A DNA stretch of 64,000 nucleotides, taken from contig NZ_RCCA01000001.1 of assembly GCF_003663845.1 (NCBI RefSeq), positions 3,844,001-3,908,000 on the forward strand, given 5' to 3'. The position numbers were made by a program, and so were the translations under genes. The first letter of the stretch is position 1. Each line of letters starts with the position of its first letter. This stretch comes from Chryseobacterium sp. 7. GTDB taxonomy: Bacteria; Bacteroidota; Bacteroidia; Flavobacteriales; Weeksellaceae. This document shows positions 50,048 through 58,340 of this stretch, in pieces. The notes beneath the pieces are model-generated. The model ran no database searches and was not told where the DNA came from. It saw nothing but the letters and a program-made list of their open reading frames with translations.

Positions 50048-50098
50048 GACCACCCCGTCAAAAATTTTTTGAATTTTTGCCACCCCTCCGAGCAAGGG
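50048..50098. repeat. Palindromic intergenic repeat, copy 2 (inverted)
   Basis: ACCACCCCGTCAAAAATTTT, TTGAATTTTTGCCACCCCTC and CGAGCAAGGGAA: the reverse complement of the element at 45792-45850 with about five changes. It lies between the Cys-rich peptide (49780-49947) and the carboxylesterase. The rest of the gap shows an A+T-rich stretch and no convincing gene. Confidence 0.7.
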
Positions 50099-50163
50099 AA
50101 ATGTTTACGTCTTCAGTTGGGATATTGATTAAGACGAGAAGCTTTCATGAGCCTTATTATGGT

Positions 50164-51504
50164 TTATATCTTTCGCAATTCCAGGATTTCTGGTTTTTCA
50201 GAGGGGTCTGATATTTTTCCGGTGCGGGCAAATTCAGCCCAGAGAGCCCTCAGCTTTTTACCGTTCTCATGAATTTGGTTCCAGGGAATGTCTTTCAGCA
50301 GTTCGGAAGATTTCCAGGCAGATTCATTTCCAAAAATCAAAGGAAGATCAATACAATGAGGTGCACCGATAGGGTTGTCTTTCAATTTAGAATGAATCCT
50401 GAAGAGATATACATTTCCACCAGCTTCAGCCAGATTTTGAGCAAACTGCTTTGCCGGATTTCCATAGATCAATGCTGTGGTCTTCTCAACGGTTTTATCC
50501 ATGATTTTTAAACCGAATCCTTTTCCGAAATATTTGTTTAAAGCCTCTGAGGTTTTAAGATAAAAGGCCGTTTCATCATTATTTAAACCAATCAGTACAT
50601 CAAATTTCTGGGCATTCTTTTTCCACATCTCCACCGATTCTTCTTCTGTACATAAAGGATAATGTCCGTATTGAGTTCCAAAGGGCATCGCAGCTTTCAA
50701 ACCATATTTTATTACAGAAGGTACAGCTGTTTTGTACTCATCCATCATTTTTAAAACATCGGTTTCATCTTTCAAAAATTCTGTTTTTTTCAGAAATTCT
50801 GCAGTCATTTTCTGTCTTTTATGCCGTAATCCTAAAGGTGCACTCTGAATTATCACACGCCGAAATAAATTTTCCACTCTTTCTGAAATCATTAAATGGG
50901 CAATGGCATCTCCTCCTGAAGACTGCCCGAGAAGGGTAATATTATTTTCATCACCTCCCAGATCTGCAATATTGGTTTTTATCCATTTTAATGCTTCAAT
51001 GATATCCAACAATCCAAGATTGGCAGGTCTTTCTTCATTGCCACCTAAAAATCCAAATAGCCCTAAACGATAGGAAACAGTAACTACAATAACATTTTGT
51101 TCTTTCACCCACTCAGAAGGATCGGCAGTGGCCAGATCTCCACAGCCAATCTCATGAGAACCTCCATGGATCCAGACTATAACAGGGAGTTTTTCATTTT
51201 CAGAAACAGTTTCTGGCCGGGTTATGGAAAGATATTGTGTTGATTCATCAGCTTCGAAAGTTTCAACAGGTGTTGCTCCAATCATCTTTTCCACGAGCGG
51301 ACTTAGAGTCTGCGGACACACGGGAGTTTTTTCAGGAGAAATAATTATTGAAGATAAAGAAGGTTCTACCGCAACAGGTTTTTTAAATCTTTCAGAATGC
51401 GCATAACGAATACTTCGGGCTCTGATAATCCCTCCTACTTTTACTGCTAAAATTTTCCCGAAGTGGGTTTCGAAAATAATGGTATTCTGCTGATTGGGTG
51501 TCAT
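50164..51504 (-). CDS. Type-B carboxylesterase
   Basis: A 446-residue alpha/beta-hydrolase of the carboxylesterase type-B family. Signs: PVIVWIHGGSHEIGCGDLAT near residue 107 (oxyanion H-G-G), NITLLGQSSGGDAIAHLMIS near 185 (G-x-S-x-G nucleophile), and GAPHCIDLPLIFGN near 385 (catalytic His). The N-terminal part has the family's typical prefix (FETHFGKILAVKVGGIIRAR), with no signal peptide, so it should be cytosolic. The substrate is unknown; such enzymes hydrolyse esters or carbamates. Upstream lies an unusual A+T-rich repeat region. Confidence 0.88.
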   Translation of the reverse strand: MTPNQQNTIIFETHFGKILAVKVGGIIRARSIRYAHSERFKKPVAVEPSLSSIIISPEKTPVCPQTLSPLVEKMIGATPVETFEADESTQYLSITRPETVSENEKLPVIVWIHGGSHEIGCGDLATADPSEWVKEQNVIVVTVSYRLGLFGFLGGNEERPANLGLLDIIEALKWIKTNIADLGGDENNITLLGQSSGGDAIAHLMISERVENLFRRVIIQSAPLGLRHKRQKMTAEFLKKTEFLKDETDVLKMMDEYKTAVPSVIKYGLKAAMPFGTQYGHYPLCTEEESVEMWKKNAQKFDVLIGLNNDETAFYLKTSEALNKYFGKGFGLKIMDKTVEKTTALIYGNPAKQFAQNLAEAGGNVYLFRIHSKLKDNPIGAPHCIDLPLIFGNESAWKSSELLKDIPWNQIHENGKKLRALWAEFARTGKISDPSEKPEILELRKI

Positions 51505-51544
51505 CTTTACAAGTGTGAAAACTTTTCTCCTTAAATTTAATTAT

Positions 51545-51712
51545 TTAAACACAAATTTCAAAAACCATCATTGTGTCATTCGTGAAAAAAACTAGTGCTA
51601 TTAGTGTTGAAAAAATCTAAACACAAATTTCACAAAAGCAGGCACAAATATTAACGAATCATCGTAGTGTTATTAGTGAAAAAAATTAGTGTAATTCGTG
51701 TTAAAAAACTAG
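51545..51712. repeat. Intergenic stretch with near-tandem short repeats
   Basis: AAACACAAATTTC occurs twice (about 51548 and 51620), and TTAGTG-x-x-AAAAA-type words recur five times, with CGTGAAAAAAACTAGTG and TTCGTGTTAAAAAACTAG near the ends. The stretch forms a degenerate repeat of about 70 bases between the esterase and AraC genes. No gene or promoter signal was seen. Confidence 0.5.
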
Positions 51713-52611
51713 TTCAGGATTTTATATTCACTTGGGGAAATCCCCACTTTCGTTTTGAACAGTCTTGTAAAATGCTGTGGATATTTAAAGCCCAAGTCAT
51801 AAGAAATTTCACTGATCGTTTTTGCCTGATCCAGAATCTGTTCTTTGGCAATATCGATAAGTTTGTTGTGGATAAATTCCTGAGCAGAAATGCCCAGTTC
51901 TTTTTTGATCAGATCTCCAAAATAATTCGCGGACAGATTCAACTTTTCTGCAAAGTAATTCACCATGGGGAAACCTATATTTTTTGGATTTTCAGATTTC
52001 AAATAATCATCTACCAGATTTTCAAATTTCCCAATGACTCCCTGGTTAATATGATCTCTTGTAATAAACTGTCGGTCATAAAAACGCATACAATAATTCA
52101 GGAACAGTTCAATATTATTAACAATCAAAGATTTGCTGTGCTTATCAATGGCCTGTTCCAGTTCCAGCTTAATATTTTTAAAACAATCCAGCACCACTTC
52201 TCTTTCTTTTTCTGAGAGATGGAGCGCTTCATGTACGTCATAAGAGAAAAATGAATAATCTTTGATATTCTTCCCCAAGTTGGTTCCTTTGATTAAGTCC
52301 GGGTGAAAAATCAGAGCAAAACCTGCAGGCTGAACAGATCTGTCTCTGTTATAAATTCCATACGTCTGACCGGGAGCAATAAATACTAATGTTCCTTCCT
52401 GATAATCATAGCTGTGTTTTCCATATTGCATGTCTCCGCACATTACGTCTTTCAGAAAAACGGTATAAAACCCAAATTTCCTTTTATACTGGCAAATAGG
52501 ATCAGACTTGGAAAAATCAATAACACTCACCAGCGGGTGCAGAGTTTCGTGATTCGCCATTTTATTATATTCCGAGACCGTATTATAGATTTCAACCTCC
52601 TGATTTTCCAT
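51709..52611 (-). CDS. AraC-family transcriptional regulator
   Basis: A 300-residue regulator. The C-terminal two-helix-turn-helix domain is clear: LNLSANYFGDLIKKELGISA with QEFIHNKLIDIAKEQILDQA, then TISEISYDLGFKYPQHFTRL and FKTKVGISPSEYK at the very end. The N-terminal 170 residues carry a cupin-like sensor (EGTLVFIAPGQTYGIYNRDR). It lies divergent from the cupin and alcohol-dehydrogenase pair (52743 and 53172) and probably controls it. The inducer is unknown. Confidence 0.9.
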   Translation of the reverse strand: MENQEVEIYNTVSEYNKMANHETLHPLVSVIDFSKSDPICQYKRKFGFYTVFLKDVMCGDMQYGKHSYDYQEGTLVFIAPGQTYGIYNRDRSVQPAGFALIFHPDLIKGTNLGKNIKDYSFFSYDVHEALHLSEKEREVVLDCFKNIKLELEQAIDKHSKSLIVNNIELFLNYCMRFYDRQFITRDHINQGVIGKFENLVDDYLKSENPKNIGFPMVNYFAEKLNLSANYFGDLIKKELGISAQEFIHNKLIDIAKEQILDQAKTISEISYDLGFKYPQHFTRLFKTKVGISPSEYKILN

Positions 52612-52742
52612 GAAGTATATTTTTATTACTATTCAAAATTACCACTTTCCTTTGTAATTAAAATAAGGTCTGTAAAATTGGTAAGTAATTCGGTAATCTG
52701 TATAAGTATGGTTTAAGTGAAAGTGTCGACTTTTGTATCGTT

Positions 52743-53147
52743 ATGGAAACTTTTAATACCAACATTTTTCCGAAAGGAGAAAAAGCTTCTCCAGATTATT
52801 TCTCCGGAGGAACAGCCTGGGTTCATATTCTGAAACCCAATGAAGATAACCTGAACTGCCAGATCGGAAATGTAGTTTTCGAACCGGGATGCAGAAATAA
52901 CTGGCATTCTCATGGAGGCGGACAGATTTTAATTGTAACTTCAGGAACCGGATATTATCAGGAAAAAGGAAAACCTGCTCAGATTTTAAATCCTGGAGAT
53001 GTTGTTAATATTCCTCCTGATATCATCCACTGGCATGGAGCAGCTCCGGATAGTGAATTTACTCATATTGCTATTAATCCTAATACACAAAACGGGATTG
53101 TAGCATGGCTGGAGCCTGTAACAGATGAAGAGTATAACAATTTATAA
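52743..53147 (+). CDS. Cupin-domain protein
   Basis: A 134-residue cupin with a typical double-stranded beta-helix. GCRNNWHSHGGGQILIVTSG near residue 50 carries the two metal-binding His of motif 1 (H-x-H), and GDVVNIPPDIIHWHGAAPDS near 90 has the motif 2 His. In this organism group such proteins (carboxymuconolactone decarboxylase-like cupin) are often adjacent to redox enzymes. It lies 24 bases before the alcohol dehydrogenase gene and divergent from AraC, so the three may form one regulon. Confidence 0.88.
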   Translation: METFNTNIFPKGEKASPDYFSGGTAWVHILKPNEDNLNCQIGNVVFEPGCRNNWHSHGGGQILIVTSGTGYYQEKGKPAQILNPGDVVNIPPDIIHWHGAAPDSEFTHIAINPNTQNGIVAWLEPVTDEEYNNL

Positions 53148-53171
53148 ACCTAAATAAACTAAATATAAAAA

Positions 53172-54224
53172 ATGAGTACAATTACAGTAAAAGCTTATGG
53201 TGCAGAGTCTACCACAGCAGATCTGAAAGAAATGAATATTGTAAGAAGAGAAGTAACCTCAAAAGATGTAGAGATTGAAATTCTATACTGCGGGGTATGC
53301 CATTCTGACCTTCATACAGCAAGAAACGACTGGGGCGGGTCTTTGTATCCTGCAGTTCCGGGGCATGAAATTGTAGGAAGAATCACAAAGGTAGGAAGCG
53401 AAGTTTCCAAATTTAAAGTTGGTGATCTTGCTGGTGTAGGATGTATTGTAGATTCGTGTGGACACTGTGACAGCTGCAAGCATGATCTTGAACAATACTG
53501 TCTGAACGGGTTCACCGGAACATACAATGGAAAAGACAAACATTTGGGAGGTCATACTTTTGGAGGATATTCTCAAAAAGTAGTTGTGGATTCCCACCAT
53601 GTTTTAAAAGTACCTGAAAATCTTGATCTGGCAGCCGTAGCACCACTACTTTGTGCAGGTATTACCACATGGTCACCTTTAAAACACTGGAATGTAGGTC
53701 CAGGTTCTAAAGTAGCTGTTGTAGGATTGGGAGGTCTTGGACACATGGCAATTAAACTGGCAAAAGGATTGGGAGCTGAAGTTACTTTATTCTCCAGAAC
53801 TCCGGGTAAAACTGAAGATGCCAAACAATTGGGTGCCGATCATGTTGTGATTTCTACAGATGAAGCTCAAATGGATTCTGTAAAAGGAAAATTCGATGTA
53901 ATTATTGACACAGTTCCTTATGTACATGACATCAATCCGTATGTGACTACTTTAAATATCAATGGAACTCATGTTTTGGTAGGATATCTTGGAGGTTTAG
54001 AACCTATTTTGAATACAGTTCCTATGATTTTGGGAAGAAAGTCAGTAGCGGGTTCTGTAATCGGTGGTATTGCTGAAACTCAGGAATTACTGGATTTCTG
54101 TGGAGAGCACAATATTGTTTCAGAAATTGAGATGATCAAAATGCAGGACATCAACGAAGCGTATGAAAGAATGCTTAAAAGTGATGTGAGATACCGTTTC
54201 GTTATTGACATGCAGTCTTTATAA
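53172..54224 (+). CDS. Zinc-dependent alcohol dehydrogenase (YahK/AdhA type)
   Basis: A 350-residue medium-chain dehydrogenase that oxidises or reduces alcohols and aldehydes with NAD(P)(H). Features: CGVCHSDLHTARNDWGG near residue 39 (catalytic Zn Cys), YPAVPGHEIVGRITKVGSEV with His, and the structural Zn site SCGHCDSCKHDLEQYCLNG near residue 97. The nucleotide site is VAVVGLGGLGHMAIKLAKGL near 178, and SRTPGKTEDAKQLGADHVV suggests NADP preference (a Ser-Arg after the strand). It fits cinnamyl-alcohol-dehydrogenase-like aldehyde reductases. Followed by a bidirectional terminator. Confidence 0.92.
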   Translation: MSTITVKAYGAESTTADLKEMNIVRREVTSKDVEIEILYCGVCHSDLHTARNDWGGSLYPAVPGHEIVGRITKVGSEVSKFKVGDLAGVGCIVDSCGHCDSCKHDLEQYCLNGFTGTYNGKDKHLGGHTFGGYSQKVVVDSHHVLKVPENLDLAAVAPLLCAGITTWSPLKHWNVGPGSKVAVVGLGGLGHMAIKLAKGLGAEVTLFSRTPGKTEDAKQLGADHVVISTDEAQMDSVKGKFDVIIDTVPYVHDINPYVTTLNINGTHVLVGYLGGLEPILNTVPMILGRKSVAGSVIGGIAETQELLDFCGEHNIVSEIEMIKMQDINEAYERMLKSDVRYRFVIDMQSL

Positions 54225-54247
54225 TTCTTCTATAAGATATTAACAGA

Positions 54248-54286
54248 AACAGGCTCTTCAGATTGAAGAGCCTGTTTTTATTTTTT
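54248..54286. terminator. Bidirectional terminator between ADH and HxlR genes
   Basis: ACAGGCTCTTCA, loop GAT, TGAAGAGCCTGT, then TTTTATTTTTT. It overlaps the last codons of the minus-strand regulator (stop at 54278-54280). Confidence 0.9.
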
Positions 54287-54706
54287 CAGATTTTGGCTAA
54301 AAGCATTCTGATCCTGATTTGTGATGTATCTGTTTCCTTCAGCACATTTGATATCATTTCTTTCCATATCCTGAAAAGCCCAAGCTGCCATAGCATCAAT
54401 AACGGGAGCCAATTCATTACCTGCTTCACTCAGTTTATACGTCACATGAGGAGGGATTACAGGTTTTGCCGTTCTGATAATTAATCCGTCTGTTTCAAGC
54501 TGTTTCAAATGTTGAATGAGCATTTTTTCCGTTACTGCAGGAATGGCTTTTTTCAATTCGCTGTATCTTTTTTCTCCTGTGGAAAGATTGAACAGGATAA
54601 TCGGTTTCCAAAATCCGCCAATTCTTTCCATAACATACATTACAGGACAATCCTGCACTGTCTTTTTATTCTCCTGGATGGTTGAACTTTCTTTGATAGC
54701 TGTCAT
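54278..54706 (-). CDS. HxlR-family transcriptional regulator
   Basis: A 142-residue winged-helix regulator. ATG 54706 is chosen because the family starts near MTAIKESSTIQENKKTVQDC; ten upstream residues in the open frame are not family-like. Hallmarks: the single Cys in DCPVMYVMERIGGFWKPIIL, then STGEKRYSELKKAIPAVTEK and MLIQHLKQLETDGLIIRTAK with the wing VIPPHVTYKLSEAG. In this family the conserved Cys often senses redox or electrophiles. It is divergent from the NmrA gene, whose promoter overlaps GTAAGTAC repeats. Confidence 0.9.
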   Translation of the reverse strand: MTAIKESSTIQENKKTVQDCPVMYVMERIGGFWKPIILFNLSTGEKRYSELKKAIPAVTEKMLIQHLKQLETDGLIIRTAKPVIPPHVTYKLSEAGNELAPVIDAMAAWAFQDMERNDIKCAEGNRYITNQDQNAFSQNLKK

Positions 54707-54722
54707 ATCTACATACTTTAGG

Positions 54723-54761
54723 GTAAGTACTTGCATAAAAGTAAGTACAAATATAACTTTG
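54723..54761 (+). promoter_or_regulatory. Promoter and repeat operator for the NmrA gene
   Basis: TTG at 54731-54733 and TAACTTTG at 54754-54761 are 20 bases apart, an excellent match to the Bacteroidota consensus TTG-N19-21-TAnnTTTG. The predicted start of transcription falls near 54768, about 20 bases before the ATG at 54788. GTAAGTAC occurs twice (54723-54730 and 54741-54748), in direct repeat, covering the -33 region. This is a likely HxlR operator shared by both divergent genes. Confidence 0.75.
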
Positions 54762-54787
54762 TTCTCAGAAATAAAAAAATATTTATT

Positions 54788-55666
54788 ATGAAAATTATAA
54801 TCACAGGATCACTAGGAAATGTAGCTAAACCATTAGCCCAACAGTTAATTGCCGAAGGGCATCATATTACTGTAATAAGCAGCAGCGAGGCCAGAAAACA
54901 GGAAGTTGAATCTCTGGGAGCAACACCAGCCATAGGATCTATTACAGACGTCAACTTTTTAACTCAAACTTTTGAAGGTGCAGATGCCGTTTTTGTAATG
55001 ACTCCTCCAGCACTAAGCCCGGATAAAATTGTAGAAAACACTACCAATGCAGGGAAAAATTATGCAGAAGCTTTAAAAAAAGCCAATGTAAAAAGAGCTG
55101 TAATGCTAAGCAGCGTAGGTGCTGAATCTCCTGTAGAAAACGGCCCGATTGCAGGACTTCACAATATTGAAAAAATATACAATGAAGTAGAGAATACCTC
55201 TTTTACTTTTTTAAGAGCGGGATATTTTTATAATAATTTTTTCAATGATATTCCTTTAATTCAAAATGCAGGAATCATTGGGGCAAATTATCCTGCAGAT
55301 ATTGAAGTACCCGTAGTTCATCCCAACGATATTGCAAAAGCTGCCGCTGAAGAACTGGTAAAAGACGGAAATTCCAACAATATCAGATATATTGTAAGCG
55401 ATGTAAGAAAAGCCTCTGATTTTGCTAAAGTTTTAGGAACTTCTGTTAATAAACCTGAACTTCCATGGGTAGAATTCTCCGATGAAGATTCTTTAAACGG
55501 AATGCTTCAAGCCGGACTGCCGGAAGATATGGCTAAACTGTATGTTGAAATGGGTAGAGGAATAAGAACCGGTGTTGTACAGAAAGATTTTATTGATCAC
55601 GGTTCTCCAGTTACAGGAAATGTTAAGCTAGAAGATTTTGCAAAGGAGTTTTCTTCTAAATTCTAA
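54788..55666 (+). CDS. NmrA-like NAD(P)H-binding protein (QOR2/SDR-type)
   Basis: About 292 residues from ATG 54788. The Rossmann motif is KIIITGSLGNVAKPLAQQLI (G-x-x-G-x-x-x type). ITVISSSEARKQEVESLGAT follows, and DAVFVMTPPALSPDKIVENT near residue 78 is typical of NmrA/QOR2. RAVMLSSVGAESPVENGPIA is next, with YFYNNFFNDIPLIQNAGIIG in the substrate region. It may be an NAD(P)H:quinone oxidoreductase or redox-sensing NADPH binder. It is divergent from HxlR, a common pairing for quinone or electrophile defence. Confidence 0.88.
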   Translation: MKIIITGSLGNVAKPLAQQLIAEGHHITVISSSEARKQEVESLGATPAIGSITDVNFLTQTFEGADAVFVMTPPALSPDKIVENTTNAGKNYAEALKKANVKRAVMLSSVGAESPVENGPIAGLHNIEKIYNEVENTSFTFLRAGYFYNNFFNDIPLIQNAGIIGANYPADIEVPVVHPNDIAKAAAEELVKDGNSNNIRYIVSDVRKASDFAKVLGTSVNKPELPWVEFSDEDSLNGMLQAGLPEDMAKLYVEMGRGIRTGVVQKDFIDHGSPVTGNVKLEDFAKEFSSKF

Positions 55667-55866
55667 TTTCTTTTGTCTTGAAACAAAAGTTCAAGACTGG
55701 AATTAAAATGCTAAAAATAATTTTTGTTCTCTAAAAATTCTAAACTCGCGCGGATTCACTATTAATTTATTATAGAATTTAATTCCCGCGCTTCAAACAG
55801 TAGAATTTTCTTAACGTTCACAAAACTTATTTTTTTAACGCTTTCAATTCCTAAGTCAATTCCTAA

Positions 55867-55906
55867 AAATAGTTTCGGCGCACCAAAGGTGCGCCGAAAC
55901 TATTTT
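55867..55906. terminator. Bidirectional terminator
   Basis: AAAATAGTTTCGGCGCACC, loop AAA, GGTGCGCCGAAACTATTTT: a 19-base near-perfect stem. The genes on both sides converge on it. The gap 55667-55866 holds only A+T-rich sequence and a weak CGCGC pair; no gene was seen. Confidence 0.9.
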
Positions 55907-55933
55907 AACTATTATATATCTTAATCTCTAAGA

Positions 55934-57217
55934 TTATTTTTTCTCTTTCAGAGTTTCTTTTAAGACTTTCAGTTTTCCATCAATAGGCTGATCTATTTTT
56001 AATCCTAAAACCTCTGCAACCAAAGGATAAACATTAATGTTGGCAAATTCAGGGATCACCAGATTATTTTTAAATTCCGGACCCCAGGCAAAGAAAGTAG
56101 CTTTCATTTCAGGAACTACTTTAGGATTGTAGCCATGTTTCCCTACTGATGATTTTTTTCCTTTTTCCAGGAAAATTTTCGGTGCTTTCGGGATCAGAAG
56201 AATTTGTCCTATTCTGTTATACTGGTCATCTCTTGTTGCGAAGTGCAGGTATTTAGGAAGTTTTTTATCTAAATACACCTCGTAATCATCTGTTTTATTA
56301 GCTTTCAGTTCTTTGTAAACCTTTTTTACCTCATCCGGGTTTTTAACATACACTCTCAGTAAAGTCTGGGAATTGTAAAAATCAAATCTGTTTTTATCAA
56401 AAAGAAGAGCTGGAATTTCCAAAGGGGTACCCCCATCTACTTTAATCATTCCATGATCAGAAACAAAAACAAAGTTGACATTTTTTAATCCTAAATCATT
56501 TACTTTCTGAACAAGATCACCTATTGCCTGATCTATCAGATGAACAGCATCTTCTGTTTCTTTGGTATCCGGACCAAAATGATGTCCGCTTCCGTCTACT
56601 TCAGGGAAATATAATGAAATAAAGTGAGGTCTTTTATCTTCCGGCAGTTTCAGCCAGTTGACTACTTTTTCTACTTTTTCGGAAGGGGTAAATTTTTCGT
56701 GATAAGGGTAATAATAAGTTGGTCTCATTCCTCCGGCATCACTTGCAGATCCTACCCACATTAAAGAGGCTGATACCATTCCCTGTTTTTCAGCAAGTCC
56801 CCAAAGAGGAGTTCCTCCATACCAGCTTCCGTCTTCAGCATTTTTTTTGCTGCTCATTGCATAGCCATCTTTTCTCTTATAGTCATAGAAAAAGTTATCA
56901 ATCAAACCATGATGCGAAGGATAAAGTCCGGTGATTAAGCTCCAGTGATTGGGAAAAGTAATACTAGGATAGCTCGGAATCATTGCTTCAGCTTTTACAC
57001 CGCCATTGGCCAATTTCAAAAGGTTTTCAGCATTGTATTTCTGGGCATAATCATAACGGAAACCATCCGTTGATATCATAATCAAATAAGGTTTTGACTG
57101 CGCTTCCGTACTGTTCTGTCTTCCTGGTATTACAACCTGGGCAGTATCTACACTAGCCTGTTGGGCAAAAGCCGTAAAGGAAATAAGCAGCAGTAAAAAA
57201 TGGATTCCTCGCTTCAT
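55934..57217 (-). CDS. Secreted nucleotide pyrophosphatase/phosphodiesterase (alkaline phosphatase superfamily)
   Basis: A 427-residue exported enzyme of the type-I phosphodiesterase/NPP family. The signal peptide is MKRGIHFLLLLISFTAFAQ. Metal ligands and nucleophile: PYLIMISTDGFRYDYAQKYN near residue 43 (first Asp) and IPSYPSITFPNHWSLITGLY near 80 (nucleophile Thr in T-F-P-N). PEVDGSGHHFGPDTKETE near 205 (D and H), NVNFVFVSDHGMIKVDG near 250 (D-H) and a late His in SSVGKHGYNP complete the set. It hydrolyses phosphodiesters or pyrophosphates in the periplasm; the substrate is unknown. Confidence 0.93.
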   Translation of the reverse strand: MKRGIHFLLLLISFTAFAQQASVDTAQVVIPGRQNSTEAQSKPYLIMISTDGFRYDYAQKYNAENLLKLANGGVKAEAMIPSYPSITFPNHWSLITGLYPSHHGLIDNFFYDYKRKDGYAMSSKKNAEDGSWYGGTPLWGLAEKQGMVSASLMWVGSASDAGGMRPTYYYPYHEKFTPSEKVEKVVNWLKLPEDKRPHFISLYFPEVDGSGHHFGPDTKETEDAVHLIDQAIGDLVQKVNDLGLKNVNFVFVSDHGMIKVDGGTPLEIPALLFDKNRFDFYNSQTLLRVYVKNPDEVKKVYKELKANKTDDYEVYLDKKLPKYLHFATRDDQYNRIGQILLIPKAPKIFLEKGKKSSVGKHGYNPKVVPEMKATFFAWGPEFKNNLVIPEFANINVYPLVAEVLGLKIDQPIDGKLKVLKETLKEKK

Positions 57218-57326
57218 TATTTTAAAATTTTCGGCAAAGTTACATTCTATACTTCTCCCCGAAAAGCTTAAGAGATTAAAAGTATATTAAAACCTCTTAT
57301 TTTTTCCGATTCAAAATTAGTATCTG

Positions 57327-58172
57327 TCAAATAGGTCTTTTCATCTCAAATTGTGAGAGCCAATTATTCAGTCCTATTTTTTCGCTAAGAAATTGGCTGA
57401 TCTCTTTTGAAGAATCATCTACATTGTTCAATATTACAGCTTCCCCGCCATTTCTTTCCAGAACAGCATTAAAAAGTGCTGTTCCAATTCCCTGATTTCT
57501 ATACTTTTTATTTACTGCAATCTGATATACTTTTCTAGAAGTAGTGCCGTAAATGATATATCCAATAAGATTTTCATCTTTATAAGCTACTAAAGTGATA
57601 TAATTTTCCGGCATAGGTTCCAACACGAAAACAGATCCCTGCCATGAAGGTTCAATATCCCAAAAAGAACAAAGCACATCCCATTGAAAGTCTTTCAGCT
57701 CTTTTATAGATATATCTGTATTTTCTTTCCCTTTTTTAATATTTCCTTTAAAACAAAGCAGTCTTCTTACAATTGTGAATCCTAAATTTTCATAAGCTCT
57801 GATCGCCGGCTCATTTCCTTCAATCACCTCAAGAAGTAACGTATGGGCATTTCTTTCTTTTAAAACAGGAATGATAAAATCATACATTTTTCTTACCAAA
57901 CCTTTTCCTCTACTTTCAGGAATTACTCCTGTTCCTCCGTTATAAATAATCTTCTCCCCATTTTCAATTTTTTCAGCCTGAAGAATAAAACTCACCAGTT
58001 TTCCATTTTCAAATGCTCCGGCAGAAATATTCATATCCAGTTTCTCAGCATCTATTTTCGAGACAAGCACATCTCTGGTTAAATGAAATGGTACTATATA
58101 ATCTGAAAATGAATGGTTGAACACTGATAAAAGTTCATCTATTGTGATATTGGCTAAAGTTTTAAATTCCAT
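57327..58172 (-). CDS. Tandem GNAT acetyltransferase
   Basis: A 281-residue protein with two GNAT domains. In the first, GGTGVIPESRGKGLVRKMYD near residue 78 is the acetyl-CoA loop, followed by LLEVIEGNEPAIRAYENLGF. In the second, YQIAVNKKYRNQGIGTALFN near 220 has the R-N-Q-G-I-G loop. Both loops look intact, so both halves could bind acetyl-CoA. The acceptors are unknown. There is no clear operon partner. Confidence 0.88.
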   Translation of the reverse strand: MEFKTLANITIDELLSVFNHSFSDYIVPFHLTRDVLVSKIDAEKLDMNISAGAFENGKLVSFILQAEKIENGEKIIYNGGTGVIPESRGKGLVRKMYDFIIPVLKERNAHTLLLEVIEGNEPAIRAYENLGFTIVRRLLCFKGNIKKGKENTDISIKELKDFQWDVLCSFWDIEPSWQGSVFVLEPMPENYITLVAYKDENLIGYIIYGTTSRKVYQIAVNKKYRNQGIGTALFNAVLERNGGEAVILNNVDDSSKEISQFLSEKIGLNNWLSQFEMKRPI

Positions 58173-58281
58173 CGATTGTAAAAATTATAAGGCCAAAAAA
58201 CTACCTTTTGTTAAGAATCCGGGTATACACAAATATAAGAATTTTGAAGCAACCTCTCTAAAGTTGGCATTTTAAGAAAAA

Positions 58282-58313
58282 ATGATACCCCTGAAAAATC
58301 AGAGGTATTCATT
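58282..58313 (-). terminator. Terminator of the DUF5777-to-DOMON operon
   Basis: TACCCCTGA, loop AAAA, TCAGAGGTA with AATGA and TCATT flanks; it follows the stop of the minus-strand DOMON gene by about 28 bases. Confidence 0.7.
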
Positions 58314-58340
58314 GCTAAATATTTAGGGTATTAAAAAGAA

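Noticed and set aside
49925..50128. 67-codon plus-strand frame after the amylase
   Set aside because: Overlaps the Cys-rich peptide start and the palindromic repeat; composition is not protein-like.
51667..52215. 182-codon plus-strand frame antisense to the AraC gene
   Set aside because: Lies wholly opposite a clear AraC C-terminal domain; the translation is Phe/Ile-rich as expected for the complement of Lys/Asp/Asn codons.
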